A stretch of 64,000 nucleotides of DNA, taken from the NCBI GenBank assembly GCA_029219585.1, contig JAQXTR010000011.1:60052-124051 (forward strand), written 5' to 3'. Numbering within the stretch: the first letter of the stretch is position 1; every line of letters starts with the position of its first letter. Position numbers and translations under genes: made by a program. Shown in pieces: positions 15,547-23,777 of the stretch. The stretch comes from Clostridiales bacterium. GTDB taxonomy: Bacteria > Bacillota > Clostridia > UBA1381. The notes under the pieces are model-generated. The model saw nothing but the letters and a program-made list of their open reading frames with translations. It searched no databases and was not told where the DNA came from.

Positions 15547-18500
15547 TTATTTCTCAGCCTTCTTAACAAGAGCGTCGTACTTCTCAGCAGCATTCTTTGC
15601 AGCCTTATCGAAGAGTTCGTCTGCTCTTGCGGGATTTGCTCTCTTGAGTGAGTTGTAACGAACCTCACCGTCAAGGAACTCCTTATAATCCTTGTTCGGA
15701 GCCTTTGAATCGAGCTGGAACGGATTCTTGCCCTCGGCAGCAAGACGCGGGTCGAATCTGAAGCAGTGCCAGTAGCCTGACTCTACAGCGAGCTTCTCCT
15801 CTGTCTGAGCCTTTGCCATACCCTTCTTGATACCGTGGTTGATACAAGGAGCGTATGCAATGATCAGTGACGGACCGTGATAGCTCTCAGCGTCCTCAAT
15901 AGCTGTGAGACACTGCTGCATGTTGTAGCCCATAGCAACCTGAGCAACATAGATGTAGCCATAGCTCATAGCGATTGCGGCAAGATCCTTCTTCTTAACT
16001 TCCTTACCTGCAGCGGCAAACTTAGCGATAGCGCCTGTCGGTGTAGCCTTTGATGACTGACCGCCTGTGTTTGAATAAACCTCTGTATCGAATACAAGGA
16101 TATTTACATCGTTGCCTGATGCAAGAACATGATCAACGCCGCCGAAGCCGATATCATAAGCCCAGCCGTCGCCGCCGAAGATCCACATTGACTTCTTAGC
16201 AAGATACTCCTTATCAGCCAATACGTTCTTAGCTTCCTCTGAGTTAACATTAGCTATTGCCTTGATAAGCTCCTGAGCCGGAACAGCGTTGCACTTGCTG
16301 CAATCCTTTGTTTCAATAAACTTATCAAACGCAGCCTTAACATTTGCGTCTGTTTCAGCTATCTTTTCAGCCTTTGCGATTGTCTGTGTTCTGATAGTAT
16401 CCTGAGCAACAAACATACCAAGACCGAATTCAGCGTTATCCTCAAAGAGTGAGTTAGCCCAAGCCGGACCGTGTCCCTCATCGTTTGTTGTATACGGGTT
16501 TGACGGACATGAACCGCCCCAGATTGATGAACAGCCTGTAGCGTTTGCAAGATACATTCTGTCACCGAAGAGCTGTGTAACGAGCTTAGCATACGGTGTT
16601 TCGCCGCAGCCTGCGCACGCGCCCGAATACTCAAGATACGGCTTCTTGAACTGTGAACCCTTAACCTTTGAAGCCGGGAACTTGTCAAGAACCTCTGTCT
16701 TTTCGCTGAGCTTTGTAGCGAAATCGAATGAAGCCTGCTGATCAAGCTGAGTATCAAGCATCTGCATAACAAGTGTGTCAGCCTTGTTGTTGCCCGGACA
16801 TACGTTAGAGCATGAGCCGCAGCCTGTACAGTCAAGAACCGAAATAGCCATTGTGTAGTAAAGTCCGTCGAGCTGTTTAGCCGGAGCGTACTTGATGCCT
16901 TCCGGTGCATTCTCAAGCTCTTCCTTTGTGAGAACTACCGGACGTACGCAAGCGTGCGGACATACGAATGAACACTGACCGCACTGGATACATGTATCCG
17001 GATTCCATGACGGTACCTTTACGGCGATACCGCGCTTCTCAAATGCCGCTGAGCCTGAGGGAACTTCGCCGTTCTGATACTTAACGAAGTCTGAAACCTT
17101 GAGCTTAGCGCCCTGGAATGCGTTGATCGGAACAAGAATGTTGTTAACGTAATCAATGAGATCGCCCTCGCCGTCGTGGTGAATTGCGATATCCTCATCC
17201 TCGCAGTCCTTCCAGTTTTCGGGAACGTCTACCTTGACAACCTGCTGTGCGCCTGCGTCGATAGCATCCCAGTTCATCTTAACGATAGCCTCGCCCTTCT
17301 TAGCGTATGAATGCTCTGCAGCTTCCTTCATGTACTTGATAGCGTCCTCTGACGGGATAATATCAGCGAGCTTGAAGAATGCCGACTGAAGAACGGTGTT
17401 GATTCTGTTGCCCAGACCGATTTCAAGACCGATCTTAACACCGTCGATTGTGTAGAACTGAATGTTGTTCTGTGCGATATATCTCTTAACCTGACCCGGA
17501 AGGTGCTTGTCAAGCTCCTCGCCTGTCCATGAACAGTTAAGAAGGAATACGCCGCCCGGCTTAACGTCCTGAACCATGTCATACTGACGTATGTATGACG
17601 CCTTGTGACATGCAACGAAGTCAGCCTTGCTTACGAGATATGTTGAAGTGATCGGAGCATGTCCGAAACGGAGATGTGAGCATGTAAGACCGCCCGACTT
17701 CTTTGAGTCGTAGTCGAAGTATGCCTGAACGTTCATATCCGTGTGGTCACCGATAATCTTTACCGAGTTCTTGTTTGCGCCTACCGTACCGTCTGCGCCA
17801 AGACCCCAGAACTTACAGCTCTTGATGCCTGCCGGTGTGGTATCCGGATTTTCGCCGATCGGGAGTGAGAGGTTTGTAACGTCATCCTCGATACCTACGG
17901 TAAAGTGCTTCTTTTCATTGTTCTTATATACAGCGATGATGCATGCAGGAGTTGTATCCTTTGATGCAAGACCGTAGCGGCCTGCGTATACGTCTACATT
18001 CTTGAATTCGCTTTCCTGAAGCGCTGCGCATACGTCAAGATAAAGCGGCTCGCCCAGAGCGCCCGGCTCCTTTGTTCTGTCAAGAACAGTTACCTTCTTA
18101 ACTGTCTTAGGAATAACGTCAACGAGGTGCTTAACCGAGAACGGTCTGTAAAGTCTTACGCATACAAGACCTACCTTGTCGCCCTTTGCGTTGAGGTAAT
18201 CAACAGTTTCCTTTATTGTGTCGCATACGCTGCCCATAGCAACGATGATCTGCTCAGCGTCCTCTGCACCGTAGTAGTTAAAGAGCTTGTAGTCTGTGCC
18301 GATCTTCTCGTTTACCTTGTTCATGTATTCCTCAACAACGTCGGGGATAGCAAGGTAAGCACCGTTGCATGCCTCGCGTGCCTGGAAGAATACGTCGCCG
18401 TTCTGAGCTGTACCGCGCTGTGCCGGATGCTCAGGATTGAGTGATGAGCGTCTGAATTCGTTGATTGCATCCCAGTCAACCATCTCTGCAAGATCATTGA

Positions 18501-19062
18501 AATCCCAGCAAGCAACCTTCTGATACTCATGTGATGTTCTGAATCCGTCAAAGAAGTGCAGGAACGGAATCTTGCCCTTGATTGTTGAAAGGTGAGCAAC
18601 CGCGCCCAGATCCATAGCCTCCTGCGGATTTGTTGACGCAAGCATAGCAAAGCCTGTCTGACGGCATGCCATAACGTCGCTGTGGTCGCCGAAGATTGAG
18701 AGTGCGTGTGAAGCGATGCAGCGCGCCGATACGTTGAATACGCACGGAAGCTGTTCACCTGCGATCTTGTACATATTCGGGATCATGAGCAAAAGTCCCT
18801 GTGATGCGGTGTAAGTAGTTGTAAGAGCACCTGCTGTAAGCGAGCCGTGAACTGCGCCCGCAGCGCCTGCTTCAGACTGCATCTCAACAACCTTAACCTC
18901 GTTGCCGAAGATGTTCTTCATTCCGGCAGTAGCCCATTCGTCTGTTACTTCAGCCATTGTTGATGACGGAGTAATCGGGTAGATGGCAGCAACGTCAGTG
19001 AACGCATATGAAGCATATGCGGCAGCGTTGTTACCATCCATGGTTTTCATTTTTCTAGCCAT
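15547..19062 (-). CDS. nifJ: pyruvate:ferredoxin (flavodoxin) oxidoreductase, single chain
   Basis: A 1171-residue PFOR that oxidises pyruvate to acetyl-CoA and CO2 and reduces ferredoxin, a central fermentation enzyme of anaerobes. Order: pyrimidine-binding domain I (YPITPSSTMAE near the start), transketolase-C-like domain, gamma domain, a two-cluster ferredoxin domain (CIQCGQCSFVCPHAC at about 690 and CTGCGSCSNVCPG at about 745), then the thiamine-diphosphate domain with CAGCGETPY and GDGWAYDIGFGG and the Mg motif TEVYSNTGGQ. Length and all Fe-S cysteines are normal. AGGAGG precedes the ATG. Codon use suggests high expression. Confidence 0.97.
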   Translation of the reverse strand: MARKMKTMDGNNAAAYASYAFTDVAAIYPITPSSTMAEVTDEWATAGMKNIFGNEVKVVEMQSEAGAAGAVHGSLTAGALTTTYTASQGLLLMIPNMYKIAGEQLPCVFNVSARCIASHALSIFGDHSDVMACRQTGFAMLASTNPQEAMDLGAVAHLSTIKGKIPFLHFFDGFRTSHEYQKVACWDFNDLAEMVDWDAINEFRRSSLNPEHPAQRGTAQNGDVFFQAREACNGAYLAIPDVVEEYMNKVNEKIGTDYKLFNYYGAEDAEQIIVAMGSVCDTIKETVDYLNAKGDKVGLVCVRLYRPFSVKHLVDVIPKTVKKVTVLDRTKEPGALGEPLYLDVCAALQESEFKNVDVYAGRYGLASKDTTPACIIAVYKNNEKKHFTVGIEDDVTNLSLPIGENPDTTPAGIKSCKFWGLGADGTVGANKNSVKIIGDHTDMNVQAYFDYDSKKSGGLTCSHLRFGHAPITSTYLVSKADFVACHKASYIRQYDMVQDVKPGGVFLLNCSWTGEELDKHLPGQVKRYIAQNNIQFYTIDGVKIGLEIGLGNRINTVLQSAFFKLADIIPSEDAIKYMKEAAEHSYAKKGEAIVKMNWDAIDAGAQQVVKVDVPENWKDCEDEDIAIHHDGEGDLIDYVNNILVPINAFQGAKLKVSDFVKYQNGEVPSGSAAFEKRGIAVKVPSWNPDTCIQCGQCSFVCPHACVRPVVLTKEELENAPEGIKYAPAKQLDGLYYTMAISVLDCTGCGSCSNVCPGNNKADTLVMQMLDTQLDQQASFDFATKLSEKTEVLDKFPASKVKGSQFKKPYLEYSGACAGCGETPYAKLVTQLFGDRMYLANATGCSSIWGGSCPSNPYTTNDEGHGPAWANSLFEDNAEFGLGMFVAQDTIRTQTIAKAEKIAETDANVKAAFDKFIETKDCSKCNAVPAQELIKAIANVNSEEAKNVLADKEYLAKKSMWIFGGDGWAYDIGFGGVDHVLASGNDVNILVFDTEVYSNTGGQSSKATPTGAIAKFAAAGKEVKKKDLAAIAMSYGYIYVAQVAMGYNMQQCLTAIEDAESYHGPSLIIAYAPCINHGIKKGMAKAQTEEKLAVESGYWHCFRFDPRLAAEGKNPFQLDSKAPNKDYKEFLDGEVRYNSLKRANPARADELFDKAAKNAAEKYDALVKKAEK

Positions 19063-19157
19063 TTATAGTTCCTCCTATAGAATTTTGGTTCTTTGAAGAA
19101 AAAGAGCCTGTTGTATTTTTGGGGAATATTTAAATACTCCTTTGCATACTTGAATAC

Positions 19158-19186
19158 ATTTTATCATTTTTTTTATTAAAAATCAA
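19158..19186 (-). promoter_or_regulatory. promoter for nifJ
   Basis: On the minus strand TTGATT (complement of 19181-19186), 17 bases, TAAAAT (complement of 19158-19163), giving a leader of roughly 90 bases before nifJ. I see no Rex operator here. Confidence 0.65.
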
Positions 19187-19189
19187 GCC

Positions 19190-19554
19190 CTTTTGTCATA
19201 AAAAACAAGAAATTACTAAAAATTAAGAAAATCAGTAATAGAATTTTCGGTTTTGGTGCATAAACGTCTGTAAAATGCTGTTTTCCTTGCCAGCATACAG
19301 GCAAAAGTGTTAGACAGTGCATACTTATTTATAAGGAGAAACCGTACGCTTGAGTTGAGTAATTTTTCAAGAATAAACAGAATGGTTCCGTAAAATATAA
19401 GCTTACAGGCAAGAGCGGTGAGTCGCAAAAAATACACATCCTTTCAAGATTATGACCTTATTCTTTGCAGAGAAACGGCGTATAACCGTGTAAATATTTG
19501 TTACTGTTCACAAAAAACACGAAAAGAGAAGAGATGGAATTTTAAAACTTAGTA
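19190..19554. other. gene-free stretch between divergent nifJ and the aldolase gene
   Basis: About 365 bases with no convincing gene. A minus-strand frame at 19216-19437 would need a GTG start one or two bases from its ribosome site and resembles nothing I know. No repeat or structured RNA is evident. Confidence 0.4.
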
Positions 19555-19583
19555 TTGACAAACGATAAATTCAGTAGTATAAT
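19555..19583 (+). promoter_or_regulatory. perfect-consensus promoter for the aldolase gene
   Basis: TTGACA (19555-19560), 17 bases, TATAAT (19578-19583): both boxes match the sigmaA consensus exactly. This also shows that the open frame upstream of 19645 is not translated. Confidence 0.85.
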
Positions 19584-19644
19584 AGCAAACTGTAGTAAGT
19601 GTCGGAAACGATACAAATGTAATACGGTAGGAGGATTCATAAAA

Positions 19645-20619
19645 ATGGAAAGACGAGGAAATATGATGGATTACAGACCCGACATCAAGGTTGTCGATGC
19701 GACAATCCGGGACGGCGGTCTTGTAAACAACTTTTTCTTTGAGGATCAGTTCGTAAAGGAACTGTATGAAGCAAACATCAAAGCAGGCGTAGATTACATG
19801 GAGTTCGGCTATAAGGCGTCAAAGGACCTTTTTAAGCGTGAGGAATTCGGTGACTGGAAGTTCTGCGATGAGGAAGATATCAGAAGAATTGTAGGCGACA
19901 ACGACAGCAATCTTAAAATTGCTGTAATGGCAGACGTGGGCAGGACGGATTTTGAAAAGGATATTATTCCTAAAAGCGAAAGCGTTATCGATCTTATAAG
20001 AGTGGCTACTTATATACATCAGATGCCGGCGGCTCTGGAAATGATTGAGTACTGCCATAAGATGGGCTATGAAACATCATGCAATATAATGGCTGTTTCA
20101 ACTGCGAGAGAGAGCGATATTGATCAGGCTCTTGAGCTGTTGGGCAAAAGCTCTGTAGATGTTATTTATCTTGTTGACAGCTACGGCTCGCTTTATCCGG
20201 AGCAGATCCGTGAGCTTACGCATAAGTATCAGACTGTTGCGGATAAGTACGGCAAGCAGATAGGTATTCATGCTCATAACAATCAGCAGCTTGCTTTTGC
20301 GAATACAATAGAGTCGTGTACATACGGAGCAAGCTACCTTGACGGCACAATGAGCGGCATGGGCAGAGGTGCGGGCAACTGTATGATGGAAATGCTCATG
20401 GGATTTCTGAAGAATCCGAAGTATAGAATTATTCCTGTTCTCAGGTTCGTGGAAAAGCAGATTACAAAGCTTAAGGACGAAGGCGTGGTATGGGGCTATG
20501 ATGTTCCGTATCTATGCACAGGTATTCTTAATGTTCATCCTCGTTCGGCAATAGCCGCATCAAAGGAAAACAACCGCAACTATGCCGATTTTTATATCGG
20601 TCTCTGGGACAAGGAATAA
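19645..20619 (+). CDS. HMGL-like (DRE-TIM) aldolase of unknown substrate
   Basis: About 324 residues, a TIM barrel of the DRE-TIM metallolyase family (relatives: 4-hydroxy-2-oxovalerate aldolase, 2-isopropylmalate synthase). The metal and catalytic signature is VDATIRDGGLVNN (about 19-31), and the second metal site is IHAHNNQQLA. Members in clostridia are usually annotated only as aldolase catalytic domain proteins; the reaction is unknown. The ATG at 19645 is preceded by AGGAGG at a 10-base distance; an ATG at 19663 is a weaker alternative. It stands alone between its own promoter and the hairpin before spoVAD. Confidence 0.75.
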   Translation: MERRGNMMDYRPDIKVVDATIRDGGLVNNFFFEDQFVKELYEANIKAGVDYMEFGYKASKDLFKREEFGDWKFCDEEDIRRIVGDNDSNLKIAVMADVGRTDFEKDIIPKSESVIDLIRVATYIHQMPAALEMIEYCHKMGYETSCNIMAVSTARESDIDQALELLGKSSVDVIYLVDSYGSLYPEQIRELTHKYQTVADKYGKQIGIHAHNNQQLAFANTIESCTYGASYLDGTMSGMGRGAGNCMMEMLMGFLKNPKYRIIPVLRFVEKQITKLKDEGVVWGYDVPYLCTGILNVHPRSAIAASKENNRNYADFYIGLWDKE

Positions 20620-20647
20620 CCTCAATTTGATATAAATGAATAAAACT

Positions 20648-20694
20648 ACAGCTCCTGAGGATACTAAGAGTATCGAATGAAAGGAGCTGTTTTT
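20648..20694 (+). terminator. terminator-like hairpin that contains the spoVAD ribosome site
   Basis: ACAGCTCCT (20648-20656) pairs with AGGAGCTGT (20682-20690), with an inner GATAC/GTATC pair, followed by TTTT. The right arm includes the AAGGAG ribosome site of spoVAD, whose ATG is at 20697. Confidence 0.7.
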
Positions 20695-20696
20695 GT

Positions 20697-21707
20697 ATGA
20701 ATCAGAAGCTTGGAAAGCAGACGGTGGTATTCGGAAAGCCGCCGGTTATAATCTCTCATGCCGCGATTGCGGGAGCAAAGGAGGGCGAGGGACCGCTGAA
20801 AGCTGATTTTGATATGATTGTATCCGATGACAAAATGGGGCAGCCGTCATGGGATCTGGCAGAGGGTGCATTTCAGAAGACTGCGGTTGAACTTGTGCTG
20901 AAGAAAGCGGGACTGCACAGCAATGATATGAATTATATTTTTTCAGGTGACCTTCAGAACCAGTGTGTTGCTACTCACTATGGAATAAGGGGTACGAATA
21001 TCCCTTTTTACGGATTGTACGGAGCCTGCTCTACTATGATTGAGGGGATGTCTGTCGGCGCTCTGTTTGTTGCGGCGGGGTACGCGGAAAAAACGCTTTG
21101 TCTTACATCAAGCCATTTCTGCAGCGCTGAAAAACAGTACCGCAATCCGCTTGAATACGGCGGACAGAGAACGCCCTCGGCACAGTGGACTGTTACCGGC
21201 AGCGGAGCGGTCATTCTGTCATCGGCGGGTAAAGGGCCTGTGGTAACGCATGTGACAACAGGACGCATAGTGGACAAGGGTGTTACGGATATAAGCAACA
21301 TGGGCGCTGCAATGGCACCGGCGGCAATCGATACACTGGTATCACATTTTCGGGATACCGGATTTAAGCCGTCGGATTATGATCTGATTCTTACCGGAGA
21401 TTTGGGAACGGTCGGTTCTGAAATATTGTGTGAGCTTATAAAGCGCGAGGGGTATGATATGGACGGACGTCACAATGACTGCGGAAAGATGATATATAAT
21501 ATAGAGGAGCAGGACGTGCATGCCGGTGCAAGCGGATGCGGCTGCTGCGCGACGGTGCTGTGCGGTCATATATTAAAGGAAATGGAGCGCGGAAGATACC
21601 GCCGTATCCTTGTAGCGGCAACGGGTGCTCTCATGAATCCGCTGACGGTCGAACAGGGAGAAAGTATTCCGGCGATTTCGCATGCCGTTGCAATAGAAAT
21701 GAGGTAG
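20697..21707 (+). CDS. spoVAD: stage V sporulation protein AD
   Basis: A 336-residue protein with a thiolase-like fold that forms the cytosolic, dipicolinic-acid-binding part of the SpoVA channel, needed to load Ca-DPA into the spore. Recognisable family text includes GKPPVIISHAAIAGAKEGEG near the start, GLYGACSTMIEGM, and ASGCGCCATVLCGH near the end. Length is normal. In other clostridia the order is spoVAC-AD-AE in one operon under sigmaG; here spoVAC is absent from the position upstream, which is taken by the aldolase gene. The ribosome site lies in a hairpin arm. Confidence 0.95.
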   Translation: MNQKLGKQTVVFGKPPVIISHAAIAGAKEGEGPLKADFDMIVSDDKMGQPSWDLAEGAFQKTAVELVLKKAGLHSNDMNYIFSGDLQNQCVATHYGIRGTNIPFYGLYGACSTMIEGMSVGALFVAAGYAEKTLCLTSSHFCSAEKQYRNPLEYGGQRTPSAQWTVTGSGAVILSSAGKGPVVTHVTTGRIVDKGVTDISNMGAAMAPAAIDTLVSHFRDTGFKPSDYDLILTGDLGTVGSEILCELIKREGYDMDGRHNDCGKMIYNIEEQDVHAGASGCGCCATVLCGHILKEMERGRYRRILVAATGALMNPLTVEQGESIPAISHAVAIEMR

Positions 21708-21712
21708 TACAG

Positions 21713-22069
21713 ATGGATTATATAAAAGCGTTCATAATAGGCGGACTTATATGTGTAATAGGTCAGATATTAATAGATAAAACAAAGCTTACTCCGGCGA
21801 GGATACTTGTAATATATGTAGTTGCGGGGACCTTTCTTGAATTGTTCGGCATATACCGTCCGCTCTCAGAGTTTGCCGGTGCTGGCGCATCGGTTCCGCT
21901 CACAGGTTTTGGCTCAAATCTTTGCAGGGGCGTTATAAAGGCAATAAACGAAAAGGGATTTTTGGGCGTGATAACCGGAGGACTTACCGCCGCAGCTGCG
22001 GGAATATCGGCAGCACTGCTGTTCGGCTTCCTTGTGGCGCTTATTTTCAAATCAAAGCCGAAAAAATAA
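21713..22069 (+). CDS. spoVAE: stage V sporulation protein AE
   Basis: A 118-residue membrane protein with three to four hydrophobic segments and the typical opening DYIKAFIIGGLICVIGQILI; also FGSNLCRGVIKAI. It matches the short SpoVAE (SpoVAEb) membrane component of the Ca-DPA channel. The ATG lies 5 bases after the spoVAD stop with GAGG 8 bases upstream, inside the end of spoVAD, so the pair is coupled. The gene normally completing the channel, spoVAC, is not seen in the window. Confidence 0.9.
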   Translation: MDYIKAFIIGGLICVIGQILIDKTKLTPARILVIYVVAGTFLELFGIYRPLSEFAGAGASVPLTGFGSNLCRGVIKAINEKGFLGVITGGLTAAAAGISAALLFGFLVALIFKSKPKK

Positions 22070-22091
22070 TTCGCAAAATTTCAGAAAATTA

Positions 22092-22120
22092 TTGAAAATT
22101 TTATGTGTATATGATAAAAT
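22092..22120 (+). promoter_or_regulatory. promoter for comF
   Basis: TTGAAA (22092-22097), 17 bases, TAAAAT (22115-22120), about 75 bases before the chosen comF start. Confidence 0.6.
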
Positions 22121-22194
22121 ACCCATATCCTGTTTAAAAAGGTCTGAAACAGGAGGAATAACAGCTCAGCTTACTGCGCATGGGAGGAAGGGGT

Positions 22195-22881
22195 ATGTTT
22201 GTTTTCGCAAAAGGATATATATGCTGCGGATGCGCACGAAGGTTTGCGGCAGCTAAGTCTTTTGCTGTGTATAAGACAAGCTGTATATGTACCGAATGTT
22301 ATCAAAAGCTGCCGCATATGAGTAAGCGGAGCTTTATGGAGGGTACAAAGGAAACCTCAATGCTCATGGCACCTTTTGAATATGACGGTTTGTACCGCGA
22401 TATATTTCTTAAATTCAAGTTCGGCGGCGATTACGCTCTCGGACATATTATAGGAATGGCGGCTGCACAGTATTTTAAATATATAGAGCTTAAGGATCAA
22501 TATGATATTATTGTGCCGGTGCCTCTTTCAAAGGAGCGAATGAATCAGCGCGGTTATAATCAGACGGAAATTATTACAGATTATATCGCGGATACAATCG
22601 GGCTTCCGGTCGATAAGCCTCTTGTACGGAAAAAGCATTGTGTTGCGCAGAGTAAGCTCTGGGGTATGGAGCGTGTGAAAAATGTAATCGGAGCGTTTGC
22701 TGTAAATGCCGATCTGACGGGCAGACGGGTTATTCTCACAGATGACATTTTTACCACCGGCAGCACGGTAAACGAATGCGCAAGAGTCATGAAGGAAGCG
22801 GGCGCAAAAGAGATCTGTGTTATATGTGCGGCCAAAACAAACATAAAAAAGAATAATACAGCTGCAAAATGCTCCGTATGA
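22195..22881 (+). CDS. comF: ComF-family phosphoribosyltransferase-like protein
   Basis: About 228 residues: an N-terminal zinc-ribbon-like part (CCGCARRF and CICTECYQKL, about 8-46), then a type I PRTase domain with RMNQRGYNQTE and the PRPP loop ILTDDIFTTGSTVNECA (about 182-198). ComF is linked to DNA uptake and to restart at stalled forks in bacteria that have been tested; the exact role is not settled. Start: GGAGG 7 bases before the ATG at 22195, preferred over the ATG at 22180. The gene is alone and its 3' end runs into its terminator. Confidence 0.85.
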   Translation: MFVFAKGYICCGCARRFAAAKSFAVYKTSCICTECYQKLPHMSKRSFMEGTKETSMLMAPFEYDGLYRDIFLKFKFGGDYALGHIIGMAAAQYFKYIELKDQYDIIVPVPLSKERMNQRGYNQTEIITDYIADTIGLPVDKPLVRKKHCVAQSKLWGMERVKNVIGAFAVNADLTGRRVILTDDIFTTGSTVNECARVMKEAGAKEICVICAAKTNIKKNNTAAKCSV

Positions 22882-22909
22882 GATTAAGCATCATATGGAG
22901 TGTTTTTTT
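22868..22909 (+). terminator. intrinsic terminator overlapping the end of comF
   Basis: AATGCTCCGTATGA pairs with TCATATGGAGTGTT (14 pairs, some G-U), followed by TTTTT. The left arm lies in the last codons of comF. Confidence 0.75.
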
Positions 22910-23047
22910 ACTTTTCGTGTTTTTCCATGCTTTTATATATTGCAAACACAATTTAAACACTCATTAAAAATAAAAATCCGGCATAAAAATGGATTGATAT
23001 ACAAATACTGTTAACATAGAAAACGCAATGAAACGGAGGAGATGTCA

Positions 23048-23626
23048 GTGACCGATGAAAATTACGGATTTATTAAGAAATGTTACATAGTATTGCTGGT
23101 AGTGCTCGCTTTCAGCGCAGCTGCGGGGGGAATATATTATGTAAACAAATATAATTATTCAGCCGACATAAAGAGCTATCTTGATTCGTTCTTACAGAGC
23201 GCCGGAAATGGTATGAACTGCAGGAGCATAATGGTTAAGGCTATTAAGAGCAATATGCTGACCTTTGCTGTGCTGTTATGTGCAATACTGTTCAGATTCG
23301 GAGGAATTGTGATGTGTGCCGAGCTAATAAGGCGCGGCTTTATAACCGGCTTTACATCGGCGGCAATGATGTACATATACGGCGGAAAAGGGCTTGTTAT
23401 GGCTGTTTGCCAGCTGCCGGGCATGCTGCTTCTTATACCTGCGGCTGCCGTTTTTGCCGCGGTGAATACAGCGTTGTCGCTCAGGCATATACAGACGGAA
23501 AAAAAATTTATAATTTTGTATATTTTTTTTGCCGCTGCCGTTGCCGCCACATTTTGTGCCGCGGCATTCTGTGAGGGATACCTGACCACAACATTTATGA
23601 AATGGCTGCTGACAGCGTCTGCGTAA
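23048..23626 (+). CDS. spoIIM: SpoIIM-like membrane protein
   Basis: About 193 residues with five or so hydrophobic segments and the family feature of a polar first loop between segment 1 (about 10-30) and segment 2 (about 68-88). SpoIIM, with SpoIID and SpoIIP, drives septal thinning and engulfment in the mother cell. A GTG at 23048 lies 8 bases after GGAGG and is preferred to the ATG at 23042, which touches the ribosome site. A weak promoter-like pair (TTGATA, 17 bases, TAGAAA) lies at 22994-23022. Next door is xerD, as often in clostridial spoIIM-xerD arrangements, but here xerD has its own promoter. Confidence 0.8.
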   Translation: MTDENYGFIKKCYIVLLVVLAFSAAAGGIYYVNKYNYSADIKSYLDSFLQSAGNGMNCRSIMVKAIKSNMLTFAVLLCAILFRFGGIVMCAELIRRGFITGFTSAAMMYIYGGKGLVMAVCQLPGMLLLIPAAAVFAAVNTALSLRHIQTEKKFIILYIFFAAAVAATFCAAAFCEGYLTTTFMKWLLTASA

Positions 23627-23661
23627 TTACATTTCCGGTTTACAAAAAAACAAAAAAACTC

Positions 23662-23689
23662 TTTACAAATCCGAAATTTATGGTATAAT
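23662..23689 (+). promoter_or_regulatory. promoter for xerD
   Basis: TTTACA (23662-23667), 16 bases, TATAAT (23684-23689). About 90 bases before the xerD start. Confidence 0.7.
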
Positions 23690-23777
23690 GTAAATGAAAT
23701 GTTTTTGTAATACAAATGTAAAATACGAAATGCTGATGTAACCTGTGTGCGCATCAAAGCAGAAAGGAACAATACAA

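Noticed and set aside
15600..19000. Several long open frames on the other strand and frames of nifJ
   Set aside because: They are low-complexity Ser/Arg-rich shadows of a highly biased coding region and lack ribosome sites.
19216..19437. Possible minus-strand gene for a 73-residue hydrophobic protein upstream of nifJ
   Set aside because: It needs a GTG start one or two bases from a weak ribosome site, has no terminator or recognisable domain, and lies in AT-rich DNA where such frames arise by chance.
22981..23010. SigmaE-like promoter before spoIIM (GCATAAA and TATACAAA)
   Set aside because: The spacing between the boxes is about 10-11 bases, shorter than the usual 13-15, so it is not reported as a site.
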